In this document: piece after piece, positions 56,659-64,000 of the stretch
Numbering within the stretch: position 1 is the stretch's first letter
How the letters are laid out: every line of letters begins with the position of its first letter
NCBI RefSeq assembly: GCF_009805705.1
Contig: NZ_VSMB01000014.1
Location: forward strand, 1 to 64,000
Length of the DNA stretch: 64,000 nucleotides
Reading direction: 5' to 3'
From: Ruania rhizosphaerae
Lineage (GTDB): Bacteria > Actinomycetota > Actinomycetes > Actinomycetales > Beutenbergiaceae
The notes under the pieces: model-generated
Seen by the model: only the letters and a program-made list of their open reading frames with translations
What the model was told of the DNA's origin: nothing
Database searches by the model: none
Position numbers and translations under genes: made by a program

Positions 56659-58104
56659 GTGACCTCCGACGCTGCCCCTCGCGCCCGCGCCGACCACCTG
56701 CCCGTCGATGACCTCTCGCTGCCGACCGGCATGCCCGACACTGACGAGTCATCGGTGACCCCGCCGACTCGTGCGACCCAGGCCGCGCTGGACGGTGTGC
56801 CGGCAGATGTGGTGATCGACGCGAACCGGCCGGATACCGAGGTGCGCCGCACCGATGGGCGTGGCACAGGTGCGCCGGCGCCACCCACCACCCGGCGACG
56901 CACCTCTCCCAAGCTGGTTCTCCTGCTGGGGTCCATGGCTGCCCTCGGCGCTCTGACCGTCGACATGTACCTGCCATCGTTGCCCGAGGTCGTCCGTGAT
57001 CTGGCCGCCGGCGAGGCGTCGGTGCAGTTCACGATCACCGCCACGCTGATCGGCGGCGCGCTCGGGCAACTGCTCATCGGTCCGCTGTCGGACAAGTACG
57101 GCCGGCGACTGCCGGTGCTGGTGGGCATCGTCGTGCACATCATCGCCTCGCTGCTGTGCCTGACAGCCGCCGATGTGGCCCCGCTGATCGTGCTGCGGAT
57201 GATCCAGGGGATGGGCAACGCCGCAGCCGGCGTGGTCGCCGTGGCCGTGATCCGCGACCGCCTCTCGGGCGCCGAGGCCTCGGCCGTGCTCTCGAGGCTG
57301 ATGCTGGTGATCGGGGTGGCGCCGTTGCTCGCTCCGACCTTCGGCACACTCATCGCTGCCGTCTGGGACTGGCGGATGGTCTTCGCCGCACTGGCGCTGT
57401 ACGGTGCGGTGCTGCTGGTGATCGTGTGGCGCTTCCTTCCCGAGTCGCTCCCCGTGGAGCGTCGCAACACCGGATCGGCCCGGTCGGTGCTCGGTACCTA
57501 CCGGGTGCTGCTGGCGGACCGGCAGTTCGTCGCCCTCGCCCTGCTGCCCGGGTTGGGGATGGCCGCACTGTTCGCCTATGTCTCTGGTTCGCCATTCGTG
57601 ATCCGCGAGGGATATGGCCTCTCCGAGGGGCAGTTCTCGCTGCTGTTCGCGATCAACGGCATCGGGCTCGTTCTCGGCTCCCAGCTCAATGCTGCGCTCG
57701 TGCGGCGCTTCGCCCCGGTTCGTCTCATCCGGCTGGCACTACCGATCTCGACCACGCTGGCCGTGGTGTTGCTGGTGATCGCCGCGACCGGTTTCGGCGG
57801 TCTGATCGGACTGTGCGTGCCGCTGTGGCTGATGCTGTTCGTCAACGCCCTCGTTCCACCGAACGCCTCCGCGATGGCACTGACGCGCCACGGAGAGCGG
57901 GCTGGGTCCGCAGCGGCCCTCATCGGCTTCTCCCAGGCCGGCGTCGCCGGGATGGTGGCGCCCGCGGTCGGATTGCTCGGCGCGACGGCGACCGCGATGA
58001 GCGTGGTGATCGTCGCTGCGATGGTGGCCTCGACGCTGGTGCTCGCATTGGGTACGCCCGCCTATCGACGCGGCGGGTGGGCGCTGTCTGCAGATCACGC
58101 CTGA
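56659..58104 (+). CDS. Bcr/CflA-type multidrug efflux MFS transporter
   Basis: 481 residues from GTG at 56659. The first ~85 residues are polar and disordered (Pro/Thr/Asp-rich). Twelve TM helices follow, with the Bcr/CflA signature MYLPSLPEVVRDLAAGEASV, the DKYGRRLPVL loop (A motif) and LRMIQGMGNAAAGVVAVAVI. Expels drugs in exchange for H+. Usual family length is ~400, so the start may be internal. Confidence 0.8.
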   Translation: MTSDAAPRARADHLPVDDLSLPTGMPDTDESSVTPPTRATQAALDGVPADVVIDANRPDTEVRRTDGRGTGAPAPPTTRRRTSPKLVLLLGSMAALGALTVDMYLPSLPEVVRDLAAGEASVQFTITATLIGGALGQLLIGPLSDKYGRRLPVLVGIVVHIIASLLCLTAADVAPLIVLRMIQGMGNAAAGVVAVAVIRDRLSGAEASAVLSRLMLVIGVAPLLAPTFGTLIAAVWDWRMVFAALALYGAVLLVIVWRFLPESLPVERRNTGSARSVLGTYRVLLADRQFVALALLPGLGMAALFAYVSGSPFVIREGYGLSEGQFSLLFAINGIGLVLGSQLNAALVRRFAPVRLIRLALPISTTLAVVLLVIAATGFGGLIGLCVPLWLMLFVNALVPPNASAMALTRHGERAGSAAALIGFSQAGVAGMVAPAVGLLGATATAMSVVIVAAMVASTLVLALGTPAYRRGGWALSADHA

Positions 58105-58231
58105 GACGCCTGGCCAATGCTGGGTTGTGCGGTCTTTGTGAGTCCGCGGATGTCTCAGAAGTCAGCGTTCGGCGGCGAGGACGGTGCCGGTTCTGTTTGG
58201 CGGACGGGCGCCGGACGGGGCACAGTGGACG

Positions 58232-58396
58232 GATGAGGTCGAGGAGCCCCCGCGTAGGTACGGCGAGGAACGAGGTGTGCCGCAGCGAGGCACCGCAGAA
58301 CTCAGACCACGGGGCGAGGATGAGGTCGAGGAGCCCCCGCGTAGGTACGGCGAGGAACGAGGTGTGCCGTAGCGAGGCACCGCAGAACTCAGACCA
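58232..58396. repeat. Two tandem copies of an 87-bp repeat
   Basis: Copies start at 58232 and 58319 and begin GATGAGGTCGAGGAGCCCC. About 78 bases are shared with one C/T difference. It contains an imperfect stem (GGTGTGCC...GGCACC). Lies directly before the aldehyde dehydrogenase start; no gene identified. Confidence 0.85.
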
Positions 58397-58408
58397 GAGG
58401 GGTACCGC

Positions 58409-59902
58409 ATGAGCGCCACGGCGACGTCGACTCCGATGTCGGAGGTGCTGCAGCTGCAGCGCAACGCCTTCCACCGGGACGGCTTCCCGGATGCGGCCAC
58501 TCGCCGCGACCGGATCGATCGGTTCGCTCATGCCGTGGTGGCGCACACCGACGAGCTGGTGGAGGCGATCTCGAACGACTTCGGTCATCGTCCAGAGGTC
58601 ACGACGCTCGTCTCGGACATCGCGACCCTCGCGTTGGACGCCGAACTTGCCCGTGCGCGCGTGGGTTACTGGATGCGCCCGCGGCGCCCGTGGGGCCGCG
58701 TCCCCGGCGCGGTGGCCAGCGCCGTCGGGCTGGATGCCGCCATTCACCCGGAGCCTTTGGGCGTGGTCGGAGTCATGGGCATCTGGAACTTTCCGATCAA
58801 TCTGACCGCGATCCCGGCCCTGTCCGCACTGGCTGCCGGGAACCGGGTGATGATCAAGATGTCCGAAGCCGTACCCGCCACTTCCGAGGTGTTCGCGAAC
58901 GCCGTCCACGACGCCTTCGACGTCGAGGAGGTGGCGGTGGTGACCGGCGATGTGGAGGTCTCCCGCGAGTTCGCGGGTCTGGCGCTCGATCACCTGTTCT
59001 TCACCGGATCTGCGGCGACGGGATCAGCGGTCATGGCGGCGGCAGCCAAGAACCTCACGCCCGTGACCTTGGAGCTGGGCGGCAAGAACCCGGTTGTTCT
59101 GGCGCCGGCTGCGGCGGGGGAGAAGGCAGTGGTGCGGCGTGCCGCGGCGAGGGTGGCGACGGCGCGTCTGGTGAACGCCGGTCAGGCGTGTATCGCCCCT
59201 GAAGACGTCTACGTGCCGACGGAGTCCGCCCGCACCTTCGTCCAGGAGGTCTTCTCCACCTGGGGTCGCGTAGTGCCGGACATGTTCGAGCGCGATGAGA
59301 TGCCCACGCTCATCTCCGATGGTGCCTACGAGCGGATCACCGCGCTGCTGGAGGACGCTGCGGAGAAGGGGGCGCAGGTGCTCACGGCTGTCCGATCGGA
59401 CGACAGTGGCCAGGAGGCATTGCGCTCGGCGCGGATCATGCCGCCCACGGTGGTGCTCGGGGTGACGGAGGAGATGAGCATCGCCCACGAAGAGGTCTTC
59501 GGACCGGTGCTCGCCGTCCATCCGTATGACCATCTGGAGGATCTGCTCGAGGAACTGGCCGATAAGCCGGAGCCGCTGGTGGCGAGCTGGTTCGGCCCGG
59601 ACGATGTCGACTACCGGACCTTCGTGGCTCGTACCCGGTCCGGTGGGGTGGCCCGCAACGATTACGCGCTCTCGCAGTCGGTTCCTGGGCTGCCGTTCGG
59701 CGGCGTGGGTGCCTCCGGTATGGGGCAGTATCACGGCAGGTTCGGGTTCGAGACGTTCAGTCACCGACGGTCGGTGGTCGGTTCCGATCTGCCGTTCTCG
59801 ATCGTCGATCTGCTCACGCCGAAGGAGTCGGTCAAGGTGCCGGACGCCGTCCGGCGCGGGCTCTCCGCCTACCGCACCGTGCTCTCGCGGCGCTTGCGCT
59901 GA
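58409..59902 (+). CDS. Aldehyde dehydrogenase (coniferyl-aldehyde/class-3-like)
   Basis: 497 residues. Rossmann NAD site FFTGSAATGSAVMAAAAKNL, catalytic Glu in LELGGKNP and Cys in GQACIAPEDVYV. Sequences such as GVMGIWNFPINLTAIPALSA and C-terminal FETFSHRRSV fit coniferyl/fatty aldehyde-type dehydrogenases. No membrane tail. Oxidises aldehydes to acids; exact substrate open. Preceded by the tandem 87-bp repeats. Confidence 0.82.
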   Translation: MSATATSTPMSEVLQLQRNAFHRDGFPDAATRRDRIDRFAHAVVAHTDELVEAISNDFGHRPEVTTLVSDIATLALDAELARARVGYWMRPRRPWGRVPGAVASAVGLDAAIHPEPLGVVGVMGIWNFPINLTAIPALSALAAGNRVMIKMSEAVPATSEVFANAVHDAFDVEEVAVVTGDVEVSREFAGLALDHLFFTGSAATGSAVMAAAAKNLTPVTLELGGKNPVVLAPAAAGEKAVVRRAAARVATARLVNAGQACIAPEDVYVPTESARTFVQEVFSTWGRVVPDMFERDEMPTLISDGAYERITALLEDAAEKGAQVLTAVRSDDSGQEALRSARIMPPTVVLGVTEEMSIAHEEVFGPVLAVHPYDHLEDLLEELADKPEPLVASWFGPDDVDYRTFVARTRSGGVARNDYALSQSVPGLPFGGVGASGMGQYHGRFGFETFSHRRSVVGSDLPFSIVDLLTPKESVKVPDAVRRGLSAYRTVLSRRLR

Positions 59903-59983
59903 TGGGCGTACCAGGGGCTCGACCGCCTCGGCCGGCCCGGCCGACGTGATCGGGGGCAGGTCGATCGCGTACCCTTGCCACTT

Positions 59984-61105
59984 GTGGCTACCGACTTCCC
60001 CGTAGAGATCCAGGGTCTGCGCCAGATCCTCGACTCGATCACCGCCGTCAGTGACCCAGACGCGTTGCGGGAGCGGATCGCCCAGCTCTCGGAGGAGGCG
60101 GCCGCCCCGGACCTGTGGGACGACCCCGAGGCTGCGCAGCAGGTCACGAGCCAGCTTTCCTACGCGCAGACCGAGCTCGAACGTCTGGAGCGGCTCGCCG
60201 AGCGGATCGGCGATCTCGGTGCGCTGGTGGAGCTGGCGCAGGAGGAGGACGACGCCGATACCCTCGCTGAGGCTGAGGCGGAGCTCGGGACGATCCGTGC
60301 CGCGCTGGAAGATCTGGAGATCCGCACCCTGCTCTCGGGCGAGTACGACCAGCGCGAGGCCGTCGTGACGATCCGTGCAGGAGCCGGTGGCGTGGATGCC
60401 GCCGACTTCGCCGAGATGCTCATGCGCATGTACCTGCGCTGGGCCGAGCGTAAGGGGTACCCGACGGCGGTTCTCGACACCTCCTACGCAGAGGAGGCGG
60501 GCCTGAAGTCGGCGACGTTCGAGGTGAAGGTTCCGTACGCCTTCGGCACCCTGAGCGTGGAAGCCGGGACGCACCGCCTGGTGCGGATCTCCCCATTCGA
60601 CAATCAGGGTCGCCGGCAGACGTCGTTCGCGGCGGTCGAGGTGATCCCGCTGATCGAGCAGACCGACAGCGTGGAGATCCCGGAGTCAGAGATCAAGGTC
60701 GACGTCTTCCGCTCCTCCGGGCCGGGCGGGCAGAGCGTGAACACGACCGACTCCGCCGTGCGCATGACCCACATCCCCACGGGCATCGTCGTCTCGATGC
60801 AGAACGAGAAGTCGCAGATCCAGAACCGGGCCGCCGCCCTGCGGGTGCTCCAGTCCCGGCTGCTTCTCAAGCGCCAGGAGGAGGTGAGCGCGGCCAAGAA
60901 GGCAATGGCAGGGGACGTCAAGGCCTCCTGGGGTGACCAGATGCGCTCCTACGTCCTGCAGCCCTACCAGATGGTCAAGGATCTGCGCACCGAGCACGAG
61001 GCGGGCAACCCCTCGTCGGTCTTCGACGGAGACATCGACAGTTTCATCAACGCCGGGATCCGCTGGCGTAAGCACCAGCAGCTCGACGCCGAAGCAGGCG
61101 CCTGA
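59984..61105 (+). CDS. prfB: Peptide chain release factor 2
   Basis: 373 residues from GTG at 59984 ([12 protein letters not shown] after initiation). SPF recognition tripeptide in [12 protein letters not shown] and GGQ in GPGGQSVN. Reads UGA/UAA. No in-frame UGA or CUU-UGA-C near codon 26, so the E. coli-type autoregulatory frameshift is absent. An upstream TTG at 59975 is less likely. Confidence 0.92.
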   Translation: MATDFPVEIQGLRQILDSITAVSDPDALRERIAQLSEEAAAPDLWDDPEAAQQVTSQLSYAQTELERLERLAERIGDLGALVELAQEEDDADTLAEAEAELGTIRAALEDLEIRTLLSGEYDQREAVVTIRAGAGGVDAADFAEMLMRMYLRWAERKGYPTAVLDTSYAEEAGLKSATFEVKVPYAFGTLSVEAGTHRLVRISPFDNQGRRQTSFAAVEVIPLIEQTDSVEIPESEIKVDVFRSSGPGGQSVNTTDSAVRMTHIPTGIVVSMQNEKSQIQNRAAALRVLQSRLLLKRQEEVSAAKKAMAGDVKASWGDQMRSYVLQPYQMVKDLRTEHEAGNPSSVFDGDIDSFINAGIRWRKHQQLDAEAGA

Positions 61106-61145
61106 CTTCACCCCACCGCACTGCGGGGCGATGCTCACGCCCGGG

Positions 61146-61229
61146 CGCGTTCGAATCCCGCTACGTCGCTGGAGTCCCGCTCCGGGTACCTGTTCTGGGA
61201 TTCGAACGCCGCAGCGGGATTCGAACGCG
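61146..61229. repeat. 17-bp inverted repeat downstream of prfB
   Basis: CGCGTTCGAATCCCGCT at 61146-61162 and its exact complement at 61213-61229, with a third partial copy (GGGATTCGAACG) near 61198. Looks tRNA T-arm-like, but no tRNA body is present. The region 61106-61383 has no gene. Confidence 0.75.
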
Positions 61230-61383
61230 GTGACGGCCCTCTGACCGCGACAAGCCCCTCGGCTTAGAGAACGCGCTGACCGGCGCGCGGCGTGTCACCC
61301 GGGCAGGACCAGATTGGCTGCATACCCTGCAAGTGGCCAGGTTTCGCCCTTCCCCACTTCCCCAAGACTGGCCAGGCAGCGCA

Positions 61384-62073
61384 GTGATCCGTTTCAAGAA
61401 AGTCTCCAAGGTGTACGCCCGCGGGGCGCGCCCTGCCCTGGACCAGGTCTCGCTCGAGGTCGGCCGGGGTGAGTTCGTGTTCCTCGTCGGTGCCTCGGGC
61501 TCGGGCAAGTCGACCTTTCTGCGCCTGGTGCTCCGAGAAGAGCGCCCCACCCACGGGTCGGTGTTCGTGGCGGGCCGGGACCTGGCGAACCTCTCCCAGT
61601 GGAAGGTGCCGCAGCTGCGCCGTCAGATCGGGTGCGTCTTCCAGGACTTCCGGCTGCTCCACAACAAGAACGTCTTCGACAACGTCGCCATCGCCCTGCA
61701 GGTGATCGGCAAGCCCCGGCACCACGTGATGACCACCGTGCCGGAGACGCTGGAGATGGTGGGTCTGGCCGGGAAGGAGAAGCGGCTCCCGCACGAGCTC
61801 TCCGGTGGTGAGCAGCAGCGGGTCGCCATTGCCCGCGCGTTCGTCAACCGTCCGGCGATCATCCTGGCCGACGAGCCCACCGGAAATCTGGACCCCACCA
61901 CATCCGTGGGCATCATGCGTCTGTTGGACCGGATCAACCGCACCGGCACCACCGTGGTGATGGCCACCCACGACGACGAGATCGTCGACCAGATGCGCAA
62001 GCGCGTGGTCGAGCTGGTCGACGGGCAGATGGTGCGTGACCAGGACCGCGGCGTCTACGGCGCGGCGCGTTAG
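61384..62073 (+). CDS. ftsE: FtsE, cell division ABC ATPase
   Basis: 229 residues from GTG at 61384 ([14 protein letters not shown]). Walker [10 protein letters not shown], signature [15 protein letters not shown], Walker [14 protein letters not shown]. With FtsX, it controls peptidoglycan hydrolysis at the division site. Followed by ftsX 15 bases downstream. Confidence 0.93.
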   Translation: MIRFKKVSKVYARGARPALDQVSLEVGRGEFVFLVGASGSGKSTFLRLVLREERPTHGSVFVAGRDLANLSQWKVPQLRRQIGCVFQDFRLLHNKNVFDNVAIALQVIGKPRHHVMTTVPETLEMVGLAGKEKRLPHELSGGEQQRVAIARAFVNRPAIILADEPTGNLDPTTSVGIMRLLDRINRTGTTVVMATHDDEIVDQMRKRVVELVDGQMVRDQDRGVYGAAR

Positions 62074-62088
62074 GGCGGGGGACACACG

Positions 62089-63003
62089 ATGCGACTTCAG
62101 TTCGTCCTCTCGCAGATCGGCAACGGGCTGCGCCGGAACATGGCGATGGCCGTCTCGGTCGTGCTCGTGACCTTCATCTCGCTCACCTTCGTCGGCGCGG
62201 CGGTACTGCTGCAGATGCAGGTGGGCAACATGAAGGACGAGTGGTACGACCGCGTCGAGGTCTCGATCTATCTGTGCCCGCCGGATTCCTCGGTGCCCGC
62301 CTGTGCCGGCGGTGAGGCGACCGAGCAGCAGGTGGAGCAGCTGCAAGACGTGCTGACCTCCGATTCCCTCAGTCCGTATGTCGAGGAGGTCTTCCTCGAG
62401 ACGAAGGAGCAGGCCTTCGAGGCATTCCAGGAGCGCTTCGGGGATCAGGACTGGGCGCAACGGATCACCGTGGACCAGATGCAGCAGTCGTTGCGGGTCA
62501 GCCTCGTTGACCCGGAGCTGTACCAGGTGGTCGCCGACGAGGTGGCCGGACGCGACGGGGTCGAAGAGGTGATCGACCAGCGGTCCATTCTTGAACCGCT
62601 CTTCCTGGTCCTGAACCGTGCGACTGTCCTGGCGGCAGGTCTGGCCGCGGTGATGATCGTGGCCGCGGTGCTGCTGATCACGACCACGATCCGGCTCTCT
62701 GCGATGAGCCGGAGCAGGGAGACGTCGATCATGCGGCTCGTCGGTGCCTCGAACTTCTTCATCCAGCTTCCGTTCATGCTCGAAGGCGCCATCGCCGCCC
62801 TGCTCGGTGCCGTGTTGGCGAGCACCGGGCTGTGGCTGGGGGTACGCTCCATCATCGAGAACTGGCTCGCCGAATCGGTGCGCTGGGTCAATTTCGTCAA
62901 CACCGGGGACGTGCTCGTGGTCGCACCCCTGTTGGTGGCGATCGGAATCGTGCTCGCGGCCATCAGTTCGCTGGTCAGTCTCAGCCGGTACACGAAGGTG
63001 TGA
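62089..63003 (+). CDS. ftsX: FtsX, cell division membrane protein
   Basis: 304 residues. Four TM helices (AMAVSVVLVTFISLTFVGAA; then a large extracytoplasmic loop with two Cys: LCPPDSSVPACAGG; later LAAGLAAVMIVAAVLLITTT and others). FtsX transmits FtsE action to a wall hydrolase, which is probably the next gene. Confidence 0.92.
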   Translation: MRLQFVLSQIGNGLRRNMAMAVSVVLVTFISLTFVGAAVLLQMQVGNMKDEWYDRVEVSIYLCPPDSSVPACAGGEATEQQVEQLQDVLTSDSLSPYVEEVFLETKEQAFEAFQERFGDQDWAQRITVDQMQQSLRVSLVDPELYQVVADEVAGRDGVEEVIDQRSILEPLFLVLNRATVLAAGLAAVMIVAAVLLITTTIRLSAMSRSRETSIMRLVGASNFFIQLPFMLEGAIAALLGAVLASTGLWLGVRSIIENWLAESVRWVNFVNTGDVLVVAPLLVAIGIVLAAISSLVSLSRYTKV

Positions 63004-63005
63004 TC

Positions 63006-64000
63006 ATGCCGCGACGACGTCCCTTCCGATCCCACGGTCCCTCACGTTCGGCACGGGGTGCCTTGGCCGCAGTCCTGGCGTGCTCACTCGCGCTGCTCGC
63101 CGGCCCGGTCGTTGCCGACACGAGGGACGATCTCGAGGAGCAGCAGGAGCAGAACGAGTCCGAGCGCGAAGAGCTCGCGGCGATGCTCGAGGGCACCGAG
63201 TCCGAGCTTGCCGACGTCTACCTCGAGCTCGACGACATCGAGCGGCGCCTGCCAGTCGCGCAGGACGAACTCGCCGTCGCCAACGACGAGCTGGCGGCAG
63301 CGGAGCGCCATGCAGCATCGGTGCAGGACCGCCTGGACGTGGCCGAGGCCCAGCAGAGCGACCTGACGTCGGAGATATCGACCACCGAGGGCGAGATCAC
63401 CGAGACTGAGTCAGCGATGGGTGCGGTCGCCCGATCGGCCTACCGGGGTGGTGAGGGCGCATCTGCCCTGTCGGTGATCTTCGCCGCTGATGACGCCGAC
63501 GACTTCGCCGTCCAGTACTCGGTGATGAGTTCGGCGTTGCGCTCACAGAACCAGACGCTCTCCGACCTGGAGAACCTGGTGGCGGTGAACCGCAACCGGC
63601 AGGCCCGGTTGGACGCGGTGACCGAACGCATCGGTGAGCTGAAGGCGGAGGCGGATGCCGCCGTCGCCGCGGCGGACGTAGCCCGGCAGGAGGCGGCGGA
63701 CCTGGTGGCTGAGATCGAGCAGCTGCAGGCCGATCAGGAGGCCCGGGCGGGCGAGCTCGAGACCCTGCAGGAGGACTACACCGATCAGATCGCCGAAATC
63801 GAGGAAGACAACGAGGAGATCGCGGACGAGATCGCCGAGATCGACCGGAAGGAGCGGGAGGCTGAGCGTGAGCGGCAGCGAGAAGCTGCTGAGCGGGCAA
63901 GTCGATCCGACGATCGGGACACCGGAAACTCTGGTGGGTCCGGTGGCTCGGGCGGGTCCGGTGGCTCTGGTGGATCCGGCGGATCGAGTTCGGCGGGCTC
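63006..64000 (+). CDS. Secreted coiled-coil protein, likely FtsEX-controlled peptidoglycan hydrolase (C-terminus outside window)
   Basis: Visible 331 residues and open at the right edge. Signal peptide (AALLAGPVVA-like region, LAAVLACSLALLAGPVVAD), then long coiled coils (EEQQEQNESEREELAAMLEG; RQEAADLVAEIEQLQADQEA) and a Gly/Ser linker at the edge. This is the layout of PcsB/CwlO/EnvC-type proteins, whose catalytic domain (NlpC/P60, CHAP or M23) should follow; not visible here. Confidence 0.82.
   Translation, partial: MPRRRPFRSHGPSRSARGALAAVLACSLALLAGPVVADTRDDLEEQQEQNESEREELAAMLEGTESELADVYLELDDIERRLPVAQDELAVANDELAAAERHAASVQDRLDVAEAQQSDLTSEISTTEGEITETESAMGAVARSAYRGGEGASALSVIFAADDADDFAVQYSVMSSALRSQNQTLSDLENLVAVNRNRQARLDAVTERIGELKAEADAAVAAADVARQEAADLVAEIEQLQADQEARAGELETLQEDYTDQIAEIEEDNEEIADEIAEIDRKEREAERERQREAAERASRSDDRDTGNSGGSGGSGGSGGSGGSGGSSSAG

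Noticed and set aside
58184-58372. Short open frame through the 87-bp repeats (VEEPPRRYGEERGVP repeated)
   Set aside because: Arises from the DNA repeat; no ribosome-binding site and stops within the second copy.
59984-60080. prfB programmed +1 frameshift
   Set aside because: The frame is continuous from GTG 59984, with no in-frame UGA and no CUU-UGA-C site.
61146-61229. tRNA gene
   Set aside because: Only a T-arm-like TTCGAATCCC is present; bases that should pair in the T stem do not, and no acceptor, D or anticodon arm can be found.

Overview
The window is GC-rich DNA from an actinobacterium, most likely of the order Micrococcales. Evidence: very high G+C coding sequence with many GTG starts and ATGA/GTGA overlaps, an actinobacterial tad (Flp) pilus operon, an ehu-type ectoine/amino-acid transporter, ftsEX, and an SPF-type RF2 without the E. 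coli frameshift.

Layout. (1) 1-~1330: right-hand end of a first integrated element. Its large serine integrase runs off the left edge and the element is inserted in the Walker A coding region of the pilus ATPase gene tadA. (2) ~1322-3900: remainder of the tad operon (3' part of tadA, tadB, tadC, 5' two-thirds of a small pilin-like gene). (3) 3892-47696: a complete 43.8-kb siphovirus prophage inserted inside that pilin-like gene; a 9-bp common core CTCATGACT lies at both junctions. (4) 47697-49121: the other third of the pilin-like gene, then tadE and two more pseudopilin/secretion genes. (5) 49197-64000: host genes: DUF1772-like membrane protein, CopB-type P1B ATPase, ehuBCDA-type ABC transporter, HhH-GPD glycosylase, Bcr/CflA-type MFS pump, class-3-like aldehyde dehydrogenase, prfB, ftsE, ftsX and the start of a coiled-coil secreted protein.

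Prophage organisation. The lytic genes read leftwards from the switch at 42.1-42.3 kb: Cro-like gene, small coupled genes, RecB/Cas4-like nuclease, SSB-like protein, DUF2303-like protein, many small genes, PrimPol-helicase, RuvC-like resolvase, small terminase, large terminase, portal, MuF, protease/scaffold, DUF2190-like protein, major capsid, head-tail connectors, tail tube, tail chaperones with a -1 frameshift, tape measure, minor tail proteins, tail fibre, holin and endolysin. Rightwards from the switch run the lysogeny genes: repressor, a two-gene nucleotidyltransferase-like cargo operon, an ImmA/IrrE-type metallopeptidase, a small membrane protein, a DUF3263-like protein, the serine integrase and a membrane protein.

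Most notable observations. (a) The tail-fibre gene has a second, silent C-terminal half on the opposite strand, flanked by 25-bp inverted repeats in the same reading frame: an invertible host-range switch with no invertase nearby. (b) Joining the two prophage ends recreates an attP with 10-bp perfect arms placed symmetrically about a CT dinucleotide, and joining the host halves restores the pilin-like gene. (c) Two independent serine-integrase elements interrupt one pilus operon. (d) Two copies of an intergenic RNA hairpin in the early region differ by compensatory base-pair changes, so a selected RNA structure is likely. (e) Two similar clusters of GGACACACC repeats with hairpins suggest origin or partition sites.
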